64,000 nt of DNA from Candidatus Nitrohelix vancouverensis. GTDB lineage: Bacteria > Nitrospinota > Nitrospinia > Nitrospinales > VA-1. A program made the translations under genes and the position numbers. Under the pieces are notes generated by a model. It made no database searches and was not told the DNA's origin. It worked only from the letters and a program-made list of their open reading frames with translations. The DNA is taken from contig CP048620.1 in NCBI GenBank assembly GCA_015698305.1, forward strand, positions 1,080,557 through 1,144,556. Reading direction: 5' to 3'. Of this stretch, positions 28,404 to 37,847 are shown in pieces (position 1 is the first letter of the stretch; each line of letters begins with the position of its first letter).

Positions 28404-30041
28404 TTGAGTCAAGACAATCCGGACGCCGCCTGGGAGTTGGCGCGGCGTTATCATCAATATTCCAAACACGATTATTATCGCTCGGCGCCGTCGCCGGGTT
28501 TCATGGACTGGTCGAACCAGCCGGACCCCTTTCGTCGATACGAAGGCGCGGCGCTTGTTGCTCTCAAAAAAATCGAGTTGCGCGAGCGACCGTATTACCA
28601 TGAGGTTTTGCGTCCAGGGCATCTTCCCGCCTCGCCGATGAATCACGAAACAATTTCGCAGTTGTTCTTCGACAGCCTGGCGATTTCGGCCTGGAAGAGT
28701 TTTCAAGGCTCGCGCTGGGCGTTGCGGGTGAACCCGTCGAGCGGCAACCTGCACCCGACCGAAGGGCATTTGATCTGCGGGCCGATGCCGGGCATCGACG
28801 AGGTTCCGACAGTGTCGCATTATACGCCGCAAGTTCACGGGCTGGAGCTACGCGCGACGCTTTCTGAATCGGCCTGGAATCGTTTGTCCGAGGGCTATCC
28901 CGAGGGCGTTGTGTTCGTCGGCCTGAGTACCATTCACTGGCGGGAGGCCTGGAAGTACGGTCTACGCGCCTTCCGTTATTGCAATCACGACATGGGCCAT
29001 GCCTTGGCGGCGATCAGTCTGGCGGCGGCGACGCTGGGCTGGAAGACGCGTTTGCTGGATCACCTCGATGCGGAGACTCTGCAAACGATTCTGGCGCTGG
29101 ATACGGAGCGCAAAGGCGAGGCGGAGATCGCCGAATGTCTGATCGCCGTATCGCCGCAGGATGCGACGGCGCTTCCGACGCGCGCTGATTTTGTCGAGGG
29201 CTTCGCCGGGCTGGAGTGGCAGGGCCAAGCGAATCAATTGAGCGAGGAACATATCGACTGGGACGGCATCGGCGAAGTGTCCAATGCGACGCGCAAGACG
29301 GGCGATGCGGATTTTGCGGGCAATCTGCAGTCGCGCGGAAGTCTGGCCCGCCTGATATGCGAGGATACTTTTTCGATGCGAGAGGCGATGCATCAGCGTC
29401 GGAGCGCGGTTGCGATGGACGGCAGGACGCGGATTTCGCGCGATACTTTTTTTCAGTTCATGCAGAACGTTCATCCCGACGTTTGTCCAATTCCTTTTAA
29501 TACGATGCTCTGGGAGCCGCAGATTCACTTGGGGGTTTTTGTCCATCGCGTGGACGATCTGCCGCCGGGACTGTATTTTCTCCTGCGCAACAAGGATCAT
29601 CTGGGCGATTTGAAGGAGAAGATGAAACCCGGCTTTGACTGGGAGCGCCCCGAAGGCTGTCCGCCGGAGCTGGATTTTTTCAGGTTGGAAGAAGACAATT
29701 TTCAAAGCCCCGCCGCGTCGGTGTCCTGCGGACAGGACATCGCCGGGCAGAGCTGTTTCAGTCTCGGCATGTTCAGCGCCTTTGAGAAGGCGACGCAGAA
29801 TTACAGCGCCGCGATGTATCCCCGGCTTTACTGGGAATGCGGCGCGATAGGGCAGGTCCTGTATTTGCAGGCCGAGGTCAGCGGCGTGCGCAGTACCGGC
29901 ATCGGCTGTTTTTTTGACGACCCGGCCCGCGCCATTTTCGGTCTGCGCGACAACAGCTATCAGAGCCTGTATCATTTCACCGTCGGCGGCGCGGTGGACG
30001 ACTCCCGCCTCACGACCTTACCCGCCTATCCCGAAAGCTGA
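28404..30041 (+). CDS. Tandem SagB-type nitroreductase-fold oxidoreductase
   Basis: This is a 545-residue protein from the TTG at 28404. Two nitroreductase domains lie in tandem. The first has RVNPSSGNLHPTEGHLI, the SagB signature, and the flavin-site stretch FRYCNHDMGHALAAISLAA. The second has HQRRSAVAMDGRTRISRD and WECGAIGQVLYLQAEVSG. SagB-like FMN enzymes oxidise azolines in thiazole/oxazole peptides, but many stand-alone tandem forms have no known job. No cyclodehydratase or peptide precursor was found nearby. The TTG start is preferred because AAGG lies eight bases upstream; an in-frame ATG at 28347 has no ribosome binding site and adds a 19-residue unlike segment. Confidence 0.85.
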   Translation: MSQDNPDAAWELARRYHQYSKHDYYRSAPSPGFMDWSNQPDPFRRYEGAALVALKKIELRERPYYHEVLRPGHLPASPMNHETISQLFFDSLAISAWKSFQGSRWALRVNPSSGNLHPTEGHLICGPMPGIDEVPTVSHYTPQVHGLELRATLSESAWNRLSEGYPEGVVFVGLSTIHWREAWKYGLRAFRYCNHDMGHALAAISLAAATLGWKTRLLDHLDAETLQTILALDTERKGEAEIAECLIAVSPQDATALPTRADFVEGFAGLEWQGQANQLSEEHIDWDGIGEVSNATRKTGDADFAGNLQSRGSLARLICEDTFSMREAMHQRRSAVAMDGRTRISRDTFFQFMQNVHPDVCPIPFNTMLWEPQIHLGVFVHRVDDLPPGLYFLLRNKDHLGDLKEKMKPGFDWERPEGCPPELDFFRLEEDNFQSPAASVSCGQDIAGQSCFSLGMFSAFEKATQNYSAAMYPRLYWECGAIGQVLYLQAEVSGVRSTGIGCFFDDPARAIFGLRDNSYQSLYHFTVGGAVDDSRLTTLPAYPES

Positions 30042-30187
30042 GAATTGACGAGTTTGATTTAATGATTTTCATGTGGAGGCAAGAAAAAATGAGGCAAATT
30101 CGACTCTTCAATCCCATTTTTTAGCGCTTAATGGTATGGTTGTTCTGATTTGCAAATGCGTTCTCCAAAAGGGGAGCGACGATGCGC

Positions 30188-30193
30188 TATAAT
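30188..30193 (+). promoter_or_regulatory. Perfect -10 box upstream of the CBS gene
   Basis: TATAAT lies 47 bases upstream of the CBS gene start. No -35 is seen at normal distance, so the promoter may need an activator or the match may be chance. Confidence 0.3.
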
Positions 30194-30239
30194 TCGGAAA
30201 AAACAGGACAATCGCTTTGGTCAGAAAAAGGAGGTGACA

Positions 30240-30635
30240 ATGAACAAGGTTGGCGATTACATGAGCACGACGCTCTATTCCACAAGCCCGGACAAGTTCG
30301 CGCATGAGGCGGTGGATGATATGTATAAGAACAAAGTGAGCGCGCTATTGGTGAAAGACAAGGACGCCTACGTTGGTATTTTCACGAAGACCGACTGGAT
30401 GATCCTCGCGTTAAAAGGAGAGTGCGACCCCAAATCCGTCAAGGTCTCAACCCTGATGACGACGATCAAAAGCACGATTGACAAGGGCGAAACGATCGCG
30501 CGTGCGAGCGCCTTGATCGAAGAGAGAAAAGTGCGCCACCTTCCAGTCACAGACAATGGAACGATTGTGGGAATGTTTTCCGTGAAGGACATGGAAAAAT
30601 ACTATCTTGATTTGCACAAGCAGACGGAATTTTAA
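30240..30635 (+). CDS. CBS-domain pair protein
   Basis: This 131-residue protein consists of two CBS motifs, about 5-60 (MSTTLYSTSPDKFAHEAVDDM with ALLVKDKDAYVGIFTKTDW) and about 70-125 (RKVRHLPVTDNGTIVGMFSVKDM). CBS pairs bind adenine nucleotides and sense energy state; stand-alone ones act on partners that the sequence does not reveal. The start at 30240 is fixed by AAGGAGGTGA, an almost full complement of the 16S rRNA tail, so it is likely to be well translated. It is convergent with the kinase gene at 30671, with 35 bases between the stop codons. Confidence 0.92.
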   Translation: MNKVGDYMSTTLYSTSPDKFAHEAVDDMYKNKVSALLVKDKDAYVGIFTKTDWMILALKGECDPKSVKVSTLMTTIKSTIDKGETIARASALIEERKVRHLPVTDNGTIVGMFSVKDMEKYYLDLHKQTEF

Positions 30636-30670
30636 GACGCGCTTCATTGCATGTACCGTGGAAGTAGCTC

Positions 30671-33160
30671 TCATTTTCTGCGCTTGCGCAGGATCCGATC
30701 CAGCTCTGAGAGAAATTGAGGGATCTTGATGGGTTTGGTGATATAGGAGTCGAAACCCAGGTCCAAGGCGCGTTGTATATCTTCCTCCCTGGCGTTCGAA
30801 CTGATCGCTATGACAGGGATCTCTTCTAGAGCGGCATCATTTTTCAAAAGGTTGAATGTCTCGTAACCGTCAATATCGGGAAGATTGATATCGAGCAGGA
30901 TGAGGTCAACCGGTTGCGTTCTCGCAATGTGAATGCCTTTCATCGCTTCCTTTGCGGAGGTCAACTGGCAGTTTTCGTATTTCGACATGATGTTTTCGAT
31001 AAGTTCGATGTTGACTGAATTGTCTTCAATGTAGAGCATGTCGAAGGGTTCGCCCCGGTTGATCGTCGTTTTTGCAGACGAATCTAATTTATCTTCGGTA
31101 TTGACGTCTTGAGTTCCCGTCGCAGGGAGTTCCACCCAGAACTGGCTTCCCACTCCGGGTTCGCTGTTGACGCCAAGTTTCCCCCCCATCATCTCAATCA
31201 GTCTGATTGAAATCGGCAGACCGATTCCGGTGCCATCGGCTCCTTTCCTGTCTGCTCCGAGTCGATTGAAAGGTTGAAACGCGGCTTTTTGTTCCACCGG
31301 TGTTAGGCCGGGGCCGGTATCAACAATGCTGATTTTGATCACCCGTCTTTCTAGAGTTCCGTTCACAACAAGCGAACCTCCCGGGCGGTTGTATTTGACC
31401 CCGTTGGAAACCAAATTCAAAATAACTTGTCGCAAGCGGGTTTTATCCGCATTCAGGAAAAGTTTGTTTGAATCCTGAAGGTTATTTTTGATGGCGATAT
31501 TGTGCTGGGACGCCATCGGGCCTATCAGAGATAATGCCTCATCAACCAGATGGTTCAGGCAGATCGGTTCAATGCTCAGCGTGAGTTTCCCCGCTTCTAT
31601 ACGAGACAAGTCCAGGATTTCGTTGATCAATTGCAGTAAATGAGCGCCTGCGGAAGAAATTTTATTCACTGAAACCTGTTGCGCCGGACTCAAAGGCTCT
31701 GCGGCGTCTATTTCGAGCAATTGAGAGAAACCCAGTATTGCATTGAGTGGAGTTCTGAATTCATGACTCATGTTTGACAGGAATTCAGATTTTGCTTTGT
31801 TCGCTTTTTCAGCGTCCTCTTTGGCCTTGATCAGTTCCTTCTCAAAATTTTGTAAATCGAGAATCTTGCTGATCTGAATCATTAAGTTATCGACGATATT
31901 TTCAAACGCTTCATCCACCTTGAGGGGGCGAGACATGAAAAATTCAGCGACTCCAAACAGTTCGTTATTCAGGTAGACGGGGAATCCAAAGGAGCCTTTA
32001 ATGTTGGATAAACGGGCCACCGATTTCCTTGGAAAATTGTTATCGTCGCTGATGTCGGCGATGAATTCTTTCCTCTGACTTTGGGCAACCCTGCCCGGCA
32101 ACCCTTCTCCCTGTTTGAAGGTTTTTCTTTCAGAGGCCTGTTTGAAATTCATGAATGAGGCGATGTCCTCGAAATACCAGATACGAGAAGAATCCAGTGT
32201 TTCTGAAATTGTATCGTAACGATAGAAGTGACCAATGTGACAGTCCATCGTGTTGCAGATTTCCTGTAGAAAAAACTTCAGGATATCTTCCATCTCATGC
32301 GGTTCGTTGCCGATCGAGGCAATGGTGTAGAGCAATTGCAGATAGTTTCTACTTCGGTTGAAGCTGTTCTGAAGAATTTTACTTTGGGATATATCGCGCG
32401 TGGTTCCGAGAAAATGCGGTTGGCTCTCAATGTTGATCAGTGCGATGGCCAGTTCCATATGGAAGGTGCGCCCGTCTTTTCTCAAACCCAGAACTTCGCG
32501 CCCGATGCCGATAATTCGAGCTTTACCCGTTTCCAGATAATTTTTTATGTACTGATCGTGTTTGCTTCGATCCGGTTCGGGCATCAGCATTCGGACGTTA
32601 TTGCCAATCAATTCCGTTGCGTTATAGCCGAAAATATCTTCAACAGCGTTGTTTACAGACAGAATTTCTCCTTTAGCGTCGATCAAAATCAAGCCATCAA
32701 CCAAACCGTTCAAATTTTCTGGAAGATTAGCTTGTTCCTGTTTTTCATTCCCGATTGGCGGTGTCAGGTGAGGGTGAAAACCGATTTGATGCAGGAGAAA
32801 TTTTTCATTCAAGTCGTCCTTGTTTTTAAGCAATTGCGACTCTAGATTCTTGTAGTAAGAACAGATCGATGCCGTGATACAAACTACGATTAATGATAGC
32901 GCCCGGTTCGTGAACACGGGCCAGGGATTCCCGCCCGATGGAGAAAATGCATAGCCAGTCAGTATCAGAACCGACGCTATGGAGGCAACCCAGAAGAAAT
33001 AGCTCTTTTTATTCAGCAGGAGCCCCAAAATGATGGGAACGGTGTACAGCATACCGCTGGCGATTCCCAATTCCAGATTCAGGTCTAGAAAAAACAGGAG
33101 CGCGATTAACAGAGCGCTTCCCGTAAAAATGAATGGAACTTTATAGGGAGACTGAGACAT
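30671..33160 (-). CDS. Membrane hybrid histidine kinase: 4TM-PAS-GAF-HisKA-HATPase-REC
   Basis: This is an 829-residue hybrid kinase. The N-terminus has about four hydrophobic helices (residues 8-110) with no large periplasmic domain, so it senses in or near the membrane. Then follow a PAS domain (about 145-258), a GAF domain (about 285-430), HisKA with His near 463 in [15 protein letters not shown], HATPase ([28 protein letters not shown]) and a receiver (about 706-827; [14 protein letters not shown]). Its receiver opens YIEDNSVN, close to those of the kinases at 3420 and 6644, so it is probably a dispersed paralogue of that cluster. It is a single gene, with no response regulator beside it. 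Confidence 0.93.
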   Translation of the reverse strand: MSQSPYKVPFIFTGSALLIALLFFLDLNLELGIASGMLYTVPIILGLLLNKKSYFFWVASIASVLILTGYAFSPSGGNPWPVFTNRALSLIVVCITASICSYYKNLESQLLKNKDDLNEKFLLHQIGFHPHLTPPIGNEKQEQANLPENLNGLVDGLILIDAKGEILSVNNAVEDIFGYNATELIGNNVRMLMPEPDRSKHDQYIKNYLETGKARIIGIGREVLGLRKDGRTFHMELAIALINIESQPHFLGTTRDISQSKILQNSFNRSRNYLQLLYTIASIGNEPHEMEDILKFFLQEICNTMDCHIGHFYRYDTISETLDSSRIWYFEDIASFMNFKQASERKTFKQGEGLPGRVAQSQRKEFIADISDDNNFPRKSVARLSNIKGSFGFPVYLNNELFGVAEFFMSRPLKVDEAFENIVDNLMIQISKILDLQNFEKELIKAKEDAEKANKAKSEFLSNMSHEFRTPLNAILGFSQLLEIDAAEPLSPAQQVSVNKISSAGAHLLQLINEILDLSRIEAGKLTLSIEPICLNHLVDEALSLIGPMASQHNIAIKNNLQDSNKLFLNADKTRLRQVILNLVSNGVKYNRPGGSLVVNGTLERRVIKISIVDTGPGLTPVEQKAAFQPFNRLGADRKGADGTGIGLPISIRLIEMMGGKLGVNSEPGVGSQFWVELPATGTQDVNTEDKLDSSAKTTINRGEPFDMLYIEDNSVNIELIENIMSKYENCQLTSAKEAMKGIHIARTQPVDLILLDINLPDIDGYETFNLLKNDAALEEIPVIAISSNAREEDIQRALDLGFDSYITKPIKIPQFLSELDRILRKRRK

Positions 33161-33347
33161 AACAAGTCAGCTGTGTATGTTTCATTTTTTCAATATTTTT
33201 TAGGTTTTTATGGGGGTAATAATATAGTAACGATAATTGTAAATCAATGACTAAAAAATAATTCGTTCGGTTCTCCTGAGTTATGGCGGGCTTGTGTTTG
33301 GGCGGGGGGCCGATTGCTTATCCAGGCGACTGGGTAAATGGCAGGGA

Positions 33348-33653
33348 TTAATCTTCGGCGAGTTCTCGGGCAAGGTCAGAGATGAGTTCCAGCGCGCCAA
33401 TGACCCGCAACCGGTCGTTGTCTTCATCCAGGTCCTTGAGCCAGTCGCCATAGCCGCTATCGGTCAAAACGGCCCGGCAGTTGCGTTCATCTTCCAGCGT
33501 TCCATCAATGTTTTTGAGGCAGTTCATTTCGAGACGCGCCTGCTCAGCAATATCAGCATAGTCTTCGGCGTTTTGAATGTTCAGGAAGGTTTTCGAGTTT
33601 TCGGGCATTTGTTCTGAAAGTTCCAGAAGGATGGGATGAGACTTGGCGGTCAT
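33348..33653 (-). CDS. Small acidic protein of unknown function
   Basis: This is a 101-residue, strongly acidic, mostly helical protein with no signal peptide, membrane segment or motif that I recognise. It contains ENSKTFLNIQNAEDYADIAE and ends DLARELAED. AAGGA lies about 11 bases before the ATG. It follows the TIR-like/TPR gene on the same strand by 39 bases, so it is probably co-transcribed and could be a partner of that protein (inference). Confidence 0.6.
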   Translation of the reverse strand: MTAKSHPILLELSEQMPENSKTFLNIQNAEDYADIAEQARLEMNCLKNIDGTLEDERNCRAVLTDSGYGDWLKDLDEDNDRLRVIGALELISDLARELAED

Positions 33654-33692
33654 GGAGAATAGTTCCTTTCAATTCAAGAGATTTGCAGAAAT

Positions 33693-34976
33693 TTATTTTA
33701 CTGGAGGCAAAGCGCCGCGTATGGATTGAATCTGGCTCTTTAAGGATGCCAGACCCGGATGAAGCGTTCCTGAGAGCGAATCTTCGGCCTGATTCAGGCA
33801 AGCATTCACCCTTTGAAAATTTCCCAGTTGAAAATGAGCGTCGCCCAGATCGACCAAAAGCCGGGTTTCTTCCTCCCTGTTTTCAAGGTATCGCGAAAGG
33901 TCGAGAGCTTGCTCCAGATTATCGCAGGCGTCTTGCCAACGTTTCAATTTCAGTTGATTCAATCCAACTCCCACAAGCAGTTCCAGCTCCTTATCCACCA
34001 TCTTGAGTTCGCGGTAGAGCAGAAGGGCCTGTTGATAATGTTCGATGGCCGTATCGATTTGATTCTGCTTCACGCAGACGAAGCCGAGCCCGTTGTGGGC
34101 GCTGGCGATGGAAGCGCGGTCGTCGGCCTCGATAGAAAGCTCCAGTTGTCGCTCATAATATTTCCTGGCTTGCGCGACGTTGCCGGTCACCGCGCAGGCG
34201 TCGCCGAGATTGGCGAGCAGGGGACATTCTTCGCCGATATCCCCAAGATCGCGAACGAGCGCGAGTTGTTCTTCAAAATATTCTATGGATTTCTGCGTTT
34301 GCCCGAGTCTTGCGTAGGCCAGGCCCAAAGCGGAGAGCGCGGATTTTTCTTCAATGCGATTGTTCTTGCGCCGCGCCTCATCGAGTTGATGCTGGGCAAG
34401 CTCCACCACGCGTCTCCCCTCGAGAGAACTGATGAATTCTTGTCCCAGCGTGTTGCCGCGTATTGCCTCAGACTCCATCAGATCGCGCATCGGGTCGGTC
34501 TTCAAATTACTTTTCATCATGGTCTTGAATTCGAGTTCCTGTTGCAAATCCTTGCAAAGCCTTTGTAGATCCTGCGACCAGGATTCATATTTCAGCCGAT
34601 AGGATTTGCAGTCCAGCAAACGCTTGACCGATCCCGGTGCGAGGCGTTTGTCGGGCAGGGATGCGTCGTCGATCAGTAGAGGGATGATGATGAGGTCAAG
34701 ATGCATGGCGGAGACAATTTCAAAGCGCACCCGTTCGCTGGCGAAAGGGTCTTCGATGCTCGATTCCACGCTCTTCACCGAAGACGCTCCGCCGCCAAGC
34801 GCGACGACCAGAACATTGCTGTGCTCCAGCGTGTGGCGAATGCGCGCGGGATCAAAACCCTCTCCTCCGGTCTGCGCGGTGAATTCCTCATGGAAAAAGG
34901 ATTCGAGTCCGGTGAGAACGCGGTGCATTGCCGGTTCGAGATCGGAAGAATAAGAACTGAAATAAACGATTGGCAT
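33693..34976 (-). CDS. TIR-like domain plus tetratricopeptide repeat protein
   Basis: This is a 427-residue protein. The first 150 residues look like a bacterial TIR-type fold: VYFSSYSSDLEPAM at the start, EHSNVLVVALGGG as the second strand, SERVRFEIVSAM holding a Glu at the place of the NADase glutamate, and LIIIPLLIDDASLP. About six TPR units follow from about 195 (ALGLAYARLGQTQKSIEYFE, LANLGDACAVTGNVAQARKY and others), a protein-binding superhelix. TIR-TPR proteins can be NAD-cleaving defence effectors, but this is only a resemblance. The start at 34976 has AGG six bases upstream; an in-frame ATG at 35018 lacks this. It is probably in an operon with the small gene downstream. Confidence 0.75.
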   Translation of the reverse strand: MPIVYFSSYSSDLEPAMHRVLTGLESFFHEEFTAQTGGEGFDPARIRHTLEHSNVLVVALGGGASSVKSVESSIEDPFASERVRFEIVSAMHLDLIIIPLLIDDASLPDKRLAPGSVKRLLDCKSYRLKYESWSQDLQRLCKDLQQELEFKTMMKSNLKTDPMRDLMESEAIRGNTLGQEFISSLEGRRVVELAQHQLDEARRKNNRIEEKSALSALGLAYARLGQTQKSIEYFEEQLALVRDLGDIGEECPLLANLGDACAVTGNVAQARKYYERQLELSIEADDRASIASAHNGLGFVCVKQNQIDTAIEHYQQALLLYRELKMVDKELELLVGVGLNQLKLKRWQDACDNLEQALDLSRYLENREEETRLLVDLGDAHFQLGNFQRVNACLNQAEDSLSGTLHPGLASLKSQIQSIRGALPPVK

Positions 34977-35090
34977 GGAACCTGTCGGGCTGAAGAGCCG
35001 AATGAAAAAATGGATCAAGGGTTGATAGCGGTTCAGCCTAGCAGATGATCGCTGAAAATTCTACGAAAGGACAGAGCCTGGAGTTGAAAA

Positions 35091-35894
35091 TTATTTTTTG
35101 CCGACGAATAAAAGATGGTTGGCGGTGGCCCAGGGCGCCAGGCGTTTCATCCAGCGTCCCAATGTTTCCGCCGCTGTATTGGTCTCGCCCAGCGCATTTT
35201 TTTGAAAACATTCGCACAGCATAAACAATGAGAAGCTGTGAGAGACCGGCGCCTCGACCCGGATTTCGAATCCCGCATCCTTAAGAATGCCGCGCATCTC
35301 CGTGCGCGTGTGGAGTTTCATATAAAGGTCGTGCTCGTGATTCTCTCCCAAAGGCGGTTTGCCCATCAGCCTGCGTATCAGAGAGTTCCTGCGCAATCGA
35401 TTGAGCGCGTTGTCCGGGTCGTGAATGAAGCGGCTCAAGGCATTGTCCGCAGGCACCATCATGAGGATCACCCCGCCGGGCTTGAGCAGACGGTGCGCTT
35501 CGCGTATCGCCAGTTGCGGCCCTTTCGGGAAATGTTCGACCACGCCGTAGGACAAATAGGCGCCAAAGGAATTGTCGGGAAACGGACATTCGTGAACGTC
35601 ACAGCACGCCAGCGGCAATTCCGGCGCATAAGCCTTCAAGCGATGCAGAGCCGTTTCGACAAAGTCGACGCCGATCACGCGAAAACCGTTCTTGCGAAAA
35701 TGCAGAACCTTGGGCCCAAGACCGCATCCCGCTTCAAGGATCCAGTCTTCTTTGGGAAGGAAGCGTTCATAGAGAAGGCGTTCTGCGCGGGCGCGTTCGT
35801 AGTCGTTGGTCTGGAGCAGGTCTTCGATCTCGCAACGCGACCACTCCTCCGCAAATTCGATGCGCGTTTGTTCGTACTGCGGGTCCTTGTCCAT
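35091..35894 (-). CDS. Class I SAM-dependent methyltransferase
   Basis: This is a 267-residue cytoplasmic methyltransferase. The SAM-binding motif I is WILEAGCGLGPKVLHF near 57, followed by VIGVDFVETAL, the motif II region ACCDVHECPFPDNSFGAYLS, and the YGVVEHFP and LLKPGGVILMMVP stretch. The substrate is unknown; the C-terminal half has no distinguishing motif. Its ATG lies four bases after the stop of the 200-residue protein upstream, which implies co-transcription and perhaps a shared pathway. Confidence 0.88.
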   Translation of the reverse strand: MDKDPQYEQTRIEFAEEWSRCEIEDLLQTNDYERARAERLLYERFLPKEDWILEAGCGLGPKVLHFRKNGFRVIGVDFVETALHRLKAYAPELPLACCDVHECPFPDNSFGAYLSYGVVEHFPKGPQLAIREAHRLLKPGGVILMMVPADNALSRFIHDPDNALNRLRRNSLIRRLMGKPPLGENHEHDLYMKLHTRTEMRGILKDAGFEIRVEAPVSHSFSLFMLCECFQKNALGETNTAAETLGRWMKRLAPWATANHLLFVGKK

Positions 35895-35898
35895 CGTC

Positions 35899-36501
35899 TC
35901 AGTCGTCCTTGTAGTCCTTGCGTATTTTTTTCAAGCGCTCCTGATAGTCGTTGGCGTCGCCGTAATCAAAGAATTTGCGGTAGCGCGTGTGAACGCTTTT
36001 TAATTTGCGCGCATGCTTGATCGGGCACCAATACTGCTCCGTACGCGCGGCGATCTCGCGGCTGTAACTCATCAAGCCGTTGAAGTAACCGCAGTAGACG
36101 CAATTGAACTTTTCAATCCAGTTGAGGTAGGAGAGGTATTGCCGATCCATGATGATGTAGTCCTTGCGCCGCACTTTGGGAATGCCGTACACCGGAAAGC
36201 ACACGTTCTGGTAAACGAACAGGAAGGCGTCGAGAATCAGACCGGGTATGATGAGGGAGTAAATAAACGGCGCGGTGAGAATGTTCAGAATCGCCGCGTC
36301 TTTGAAAAAGCGCCAGATACGTTTTTTTAATTTGCGATGCTGACGCTGGATTTCTTTTTCAAACGAAACCCGCGTTTCGTTCACTTCATATAAAAATTCT
36401 TCCTGCTTCTTTTGAAGTTCAAATGACAGTTCCGTCTCCAGCTTTTTTATTTTTTCAAACAATTCAAGAATTGGATCTTCAATTTTCGGACTTTCGCTCA
36501 T
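35899..36501 (-). CDS. Conserved protein with coiled coil, membrane hairpin and CxxC motif
   Basis: This is a 200-residue protein of unknown function. The N-terminal 60 residues form a charged coiled coil. A hydrophobic stretch at about 70-105 (NILTAPFIYSLIIPGLILDA) can form a membrane hairpin. The C-terminal part has FNCVYCGYFNG, then REIAARTEQYWCPIKHA, in which three cysteines and a histidine could bind a metal. I recognise this last phrase as conserved in proteins of unknown function from several phyla. It is just upstream of the methyltransferase gene (four-base gap). Confidence 0.75.
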   Translation of the reverse strand: MSESPKIEDPILELFEKIKKLETELSFELQKKQEEFLYEVNETRVSFEKEIQRQHRKLKKRIWRFFKDAAILNILTAPFIYSLIIPGLILDAFLFVYQNVCFPVYGIPKVRRKDYIIMDRQYLSYLNWIEKFNCVYCGYFNGLMSYSREIAARTEQYWCPIKHARKLKSVHTRYRKFFDYGDANDYQERLKKIRKDYKDD

Positions 36502-36612
36502 AATCGCCTCTCTATCAGTATGAATTTCAGTCAGCGCGTTATCTTTTTTGGATGTAAGACAACCCCTTTCAGGTTCGCAGGTTGTCGGATTTTGTCAAGA
36601 GAGGATGGATTT

Positions 36613-37566
36613 TCAGGAATCCTTGCCCAAGAGCGATTCGACAAAGGCCTTGGCCTCTGCGACTGAATACCCGTAGCGTTCGCGCGTCAAAGCGATCGCT
36701 TTGAAAGTTTCGCCGCGCGCGGCGAGATCGAGAATCTGTTCTTCAATATTTTGCGCAGGCTGAGTGAAATCGCTTGAAATTTTTATGACAGGTTCCAGCG
36801 CGACGGAAGCCTCCAGAGCCTCCAGCGCTTTGCCAATGCGCGGGCGAACGCCCGACCAGTCCAGTCGCAGGATGGACGCATCCGTCATGCGAACGGGGTA
36901 ATGGTGGTGTAGCGTCGTCGAAAAACGACTGCCGCCTTTCGGTCGGCGCTGTTCCTCCTGTTTGATCTCGGCCTTGAGAAGCGCGATCTCCGAATCCGGG
37001 GCGCGACGCTTGCGCGCCTGAAACAAGGCGCGGTTCATCGCTTCGATGGGCGGACGCCGATTGCGCTCGTCGAGAATGGCCTGACGAAGAGCTTCGGCGT
37101 CTTGCGATTTCAATTTCAAATCCAGAAAAGTGAAAAACTGGTACACGGCTCCATCCCTATCGTTGGTCACGACGCGCTCTTTGGTCTTGCGCGCCCAGGC
37201 AATCTCTGCACAGGGGATTTCGACGACGATTTTATCTTCCTCGGGCAAATGATCGTTCAAGTAAGAGCGGAACTTGATCACAGCGCGACCCGGGTCGAGT
37301 CGCAGGAGCCAGTTGGAGGTACGCAGGGATTTGCGGAAGTGAAATAAAAAAAGCAGAAAAATACAGGCGATCACCACCTCGATATAGCGCAATACATAGA
37401 GCGGAAGATCGAGGTCGTGATCTTTCCAGAAAAGATCGAGATACAAAAGCCCGCCGGAAAGCAGGCCCGTGACCAGCATTCCAATACAACTCACCAGCGA
37501 CGAAACCCGGCAGACAAGACTGCGCGCTTCAGGCGCAGGGCAATCGGTTATGGAATGAAATTTCAT
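36613..37566 (-). CDS. Membrane protein with C-terminal L7/L12-like segment, unknown function
   Basis: This is a 317-residue protein. Two hydrophobic helices at about 22-46 and 58-82 anchor it, and a basic cytoplasmic domain follows. A helical, arginine-rich middle contains NRALFQARKRRAPDSEIALL. The last 40 residues, ARGETFKAIALTRERYGYSV followed by AEAKAFVESL, resemble the C-terminal domain of ribosomal protein L7/L12 (KIxxIKxxRexTGLgLkEAKxxVE), a fold also used in other proteins. The role is unknown. It is monocistronic, with the stop at 36613 about 110 bases from the next gene. Confidence 0.65.
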   Translation of the reverse strand: MKFHSITDCPAPEARSLVCRVSSLVSCIGMLVTGLLSGGLLYLDLFWKDHDLDLPLYVLRYIEVVIACIFLLFLFHFRKSLRTSNWLLRLDPGRAVIKFRSYLNDHLPEEDKIVVEIPCAEIAWARKTKERVVTNDRDGAVYQFFTFLDLKLKSQDAEALRQAILDERNRRPPIEAMNRALFQARKRRAPDSEIALLKAEIKQEEQRRPKGGSRFSTTLHHHYPVRMTDASILRLDWSGVRPRIGKALEALEASVALEPVIKISSDFTQPAQNIEEQILDLAARGETFKAIALTRERYGYSVAEAKAFVESLLGKDS

Positions 37567-37630
37567 TTTTCACCTTTGTCCATAAATGAGCAAAAGCTTT
37601 TAAACTACCTGGAATTATACATTAGGCCCC

Positions 37631-37663
37631 GTCGTTGCGAGGAGCAAAGCGGCGAAGCAATCC
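37631..37663. repeat. Short palindromic interspersed repeat element
   Basis: The sequence GTCGTTGCGAGGAGCAAAGC followed by GGCGAAGCAATCC is a copy of the well-known CGTCATTGCGAGGAGCGAAGCGACGAAGCAATCC-type extragenic element found in many bacterial genomes. Only one copy is seen in this window. Confidence 0.7.
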
Positions 37664-37785
37664 AGAGCGTTTCAAAAAGTTGCGCGTTGCGCTGGAGCGT
37701 TTTGTTTTGATCAGAAAGACGAATGATGACGTTTCGTGGTGTCGGCGTTGATATTTGTGTGGAGCGAGTTTGATCTCTGATGGAT

Positions 37786-37815
37786 CCGCTCCGGCTGTTA
37801 TGCGAGCCGGAGCGG
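37786..37815 (-). terminator. 11-bp perfect hairpin downstream of the FecR-domain gene
   Basis: CCGCTCCGGCT (37786-37796) pairs fully with AGCCGGAGCGG (37805-37815) across an 8-base loop. It lies 33 bases after the FecR-domain stop on the minus strand. There is no T tail on either strand, so it may stabilise the mRNA end rather than terminate on its own. Confidence 0.45.
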
Positions 37816-37847
37816 TTCTATCGATTCTGGAGGGACGACGGTTCAGC

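Noticed and set aside
28962-29975. 337-codon frame antisense to the nitroreductase gene
   Set aside because: It is a mirror of a GC-rich coding gene with strong domain signatures on the plus strand; the translated antisense product has no motif.
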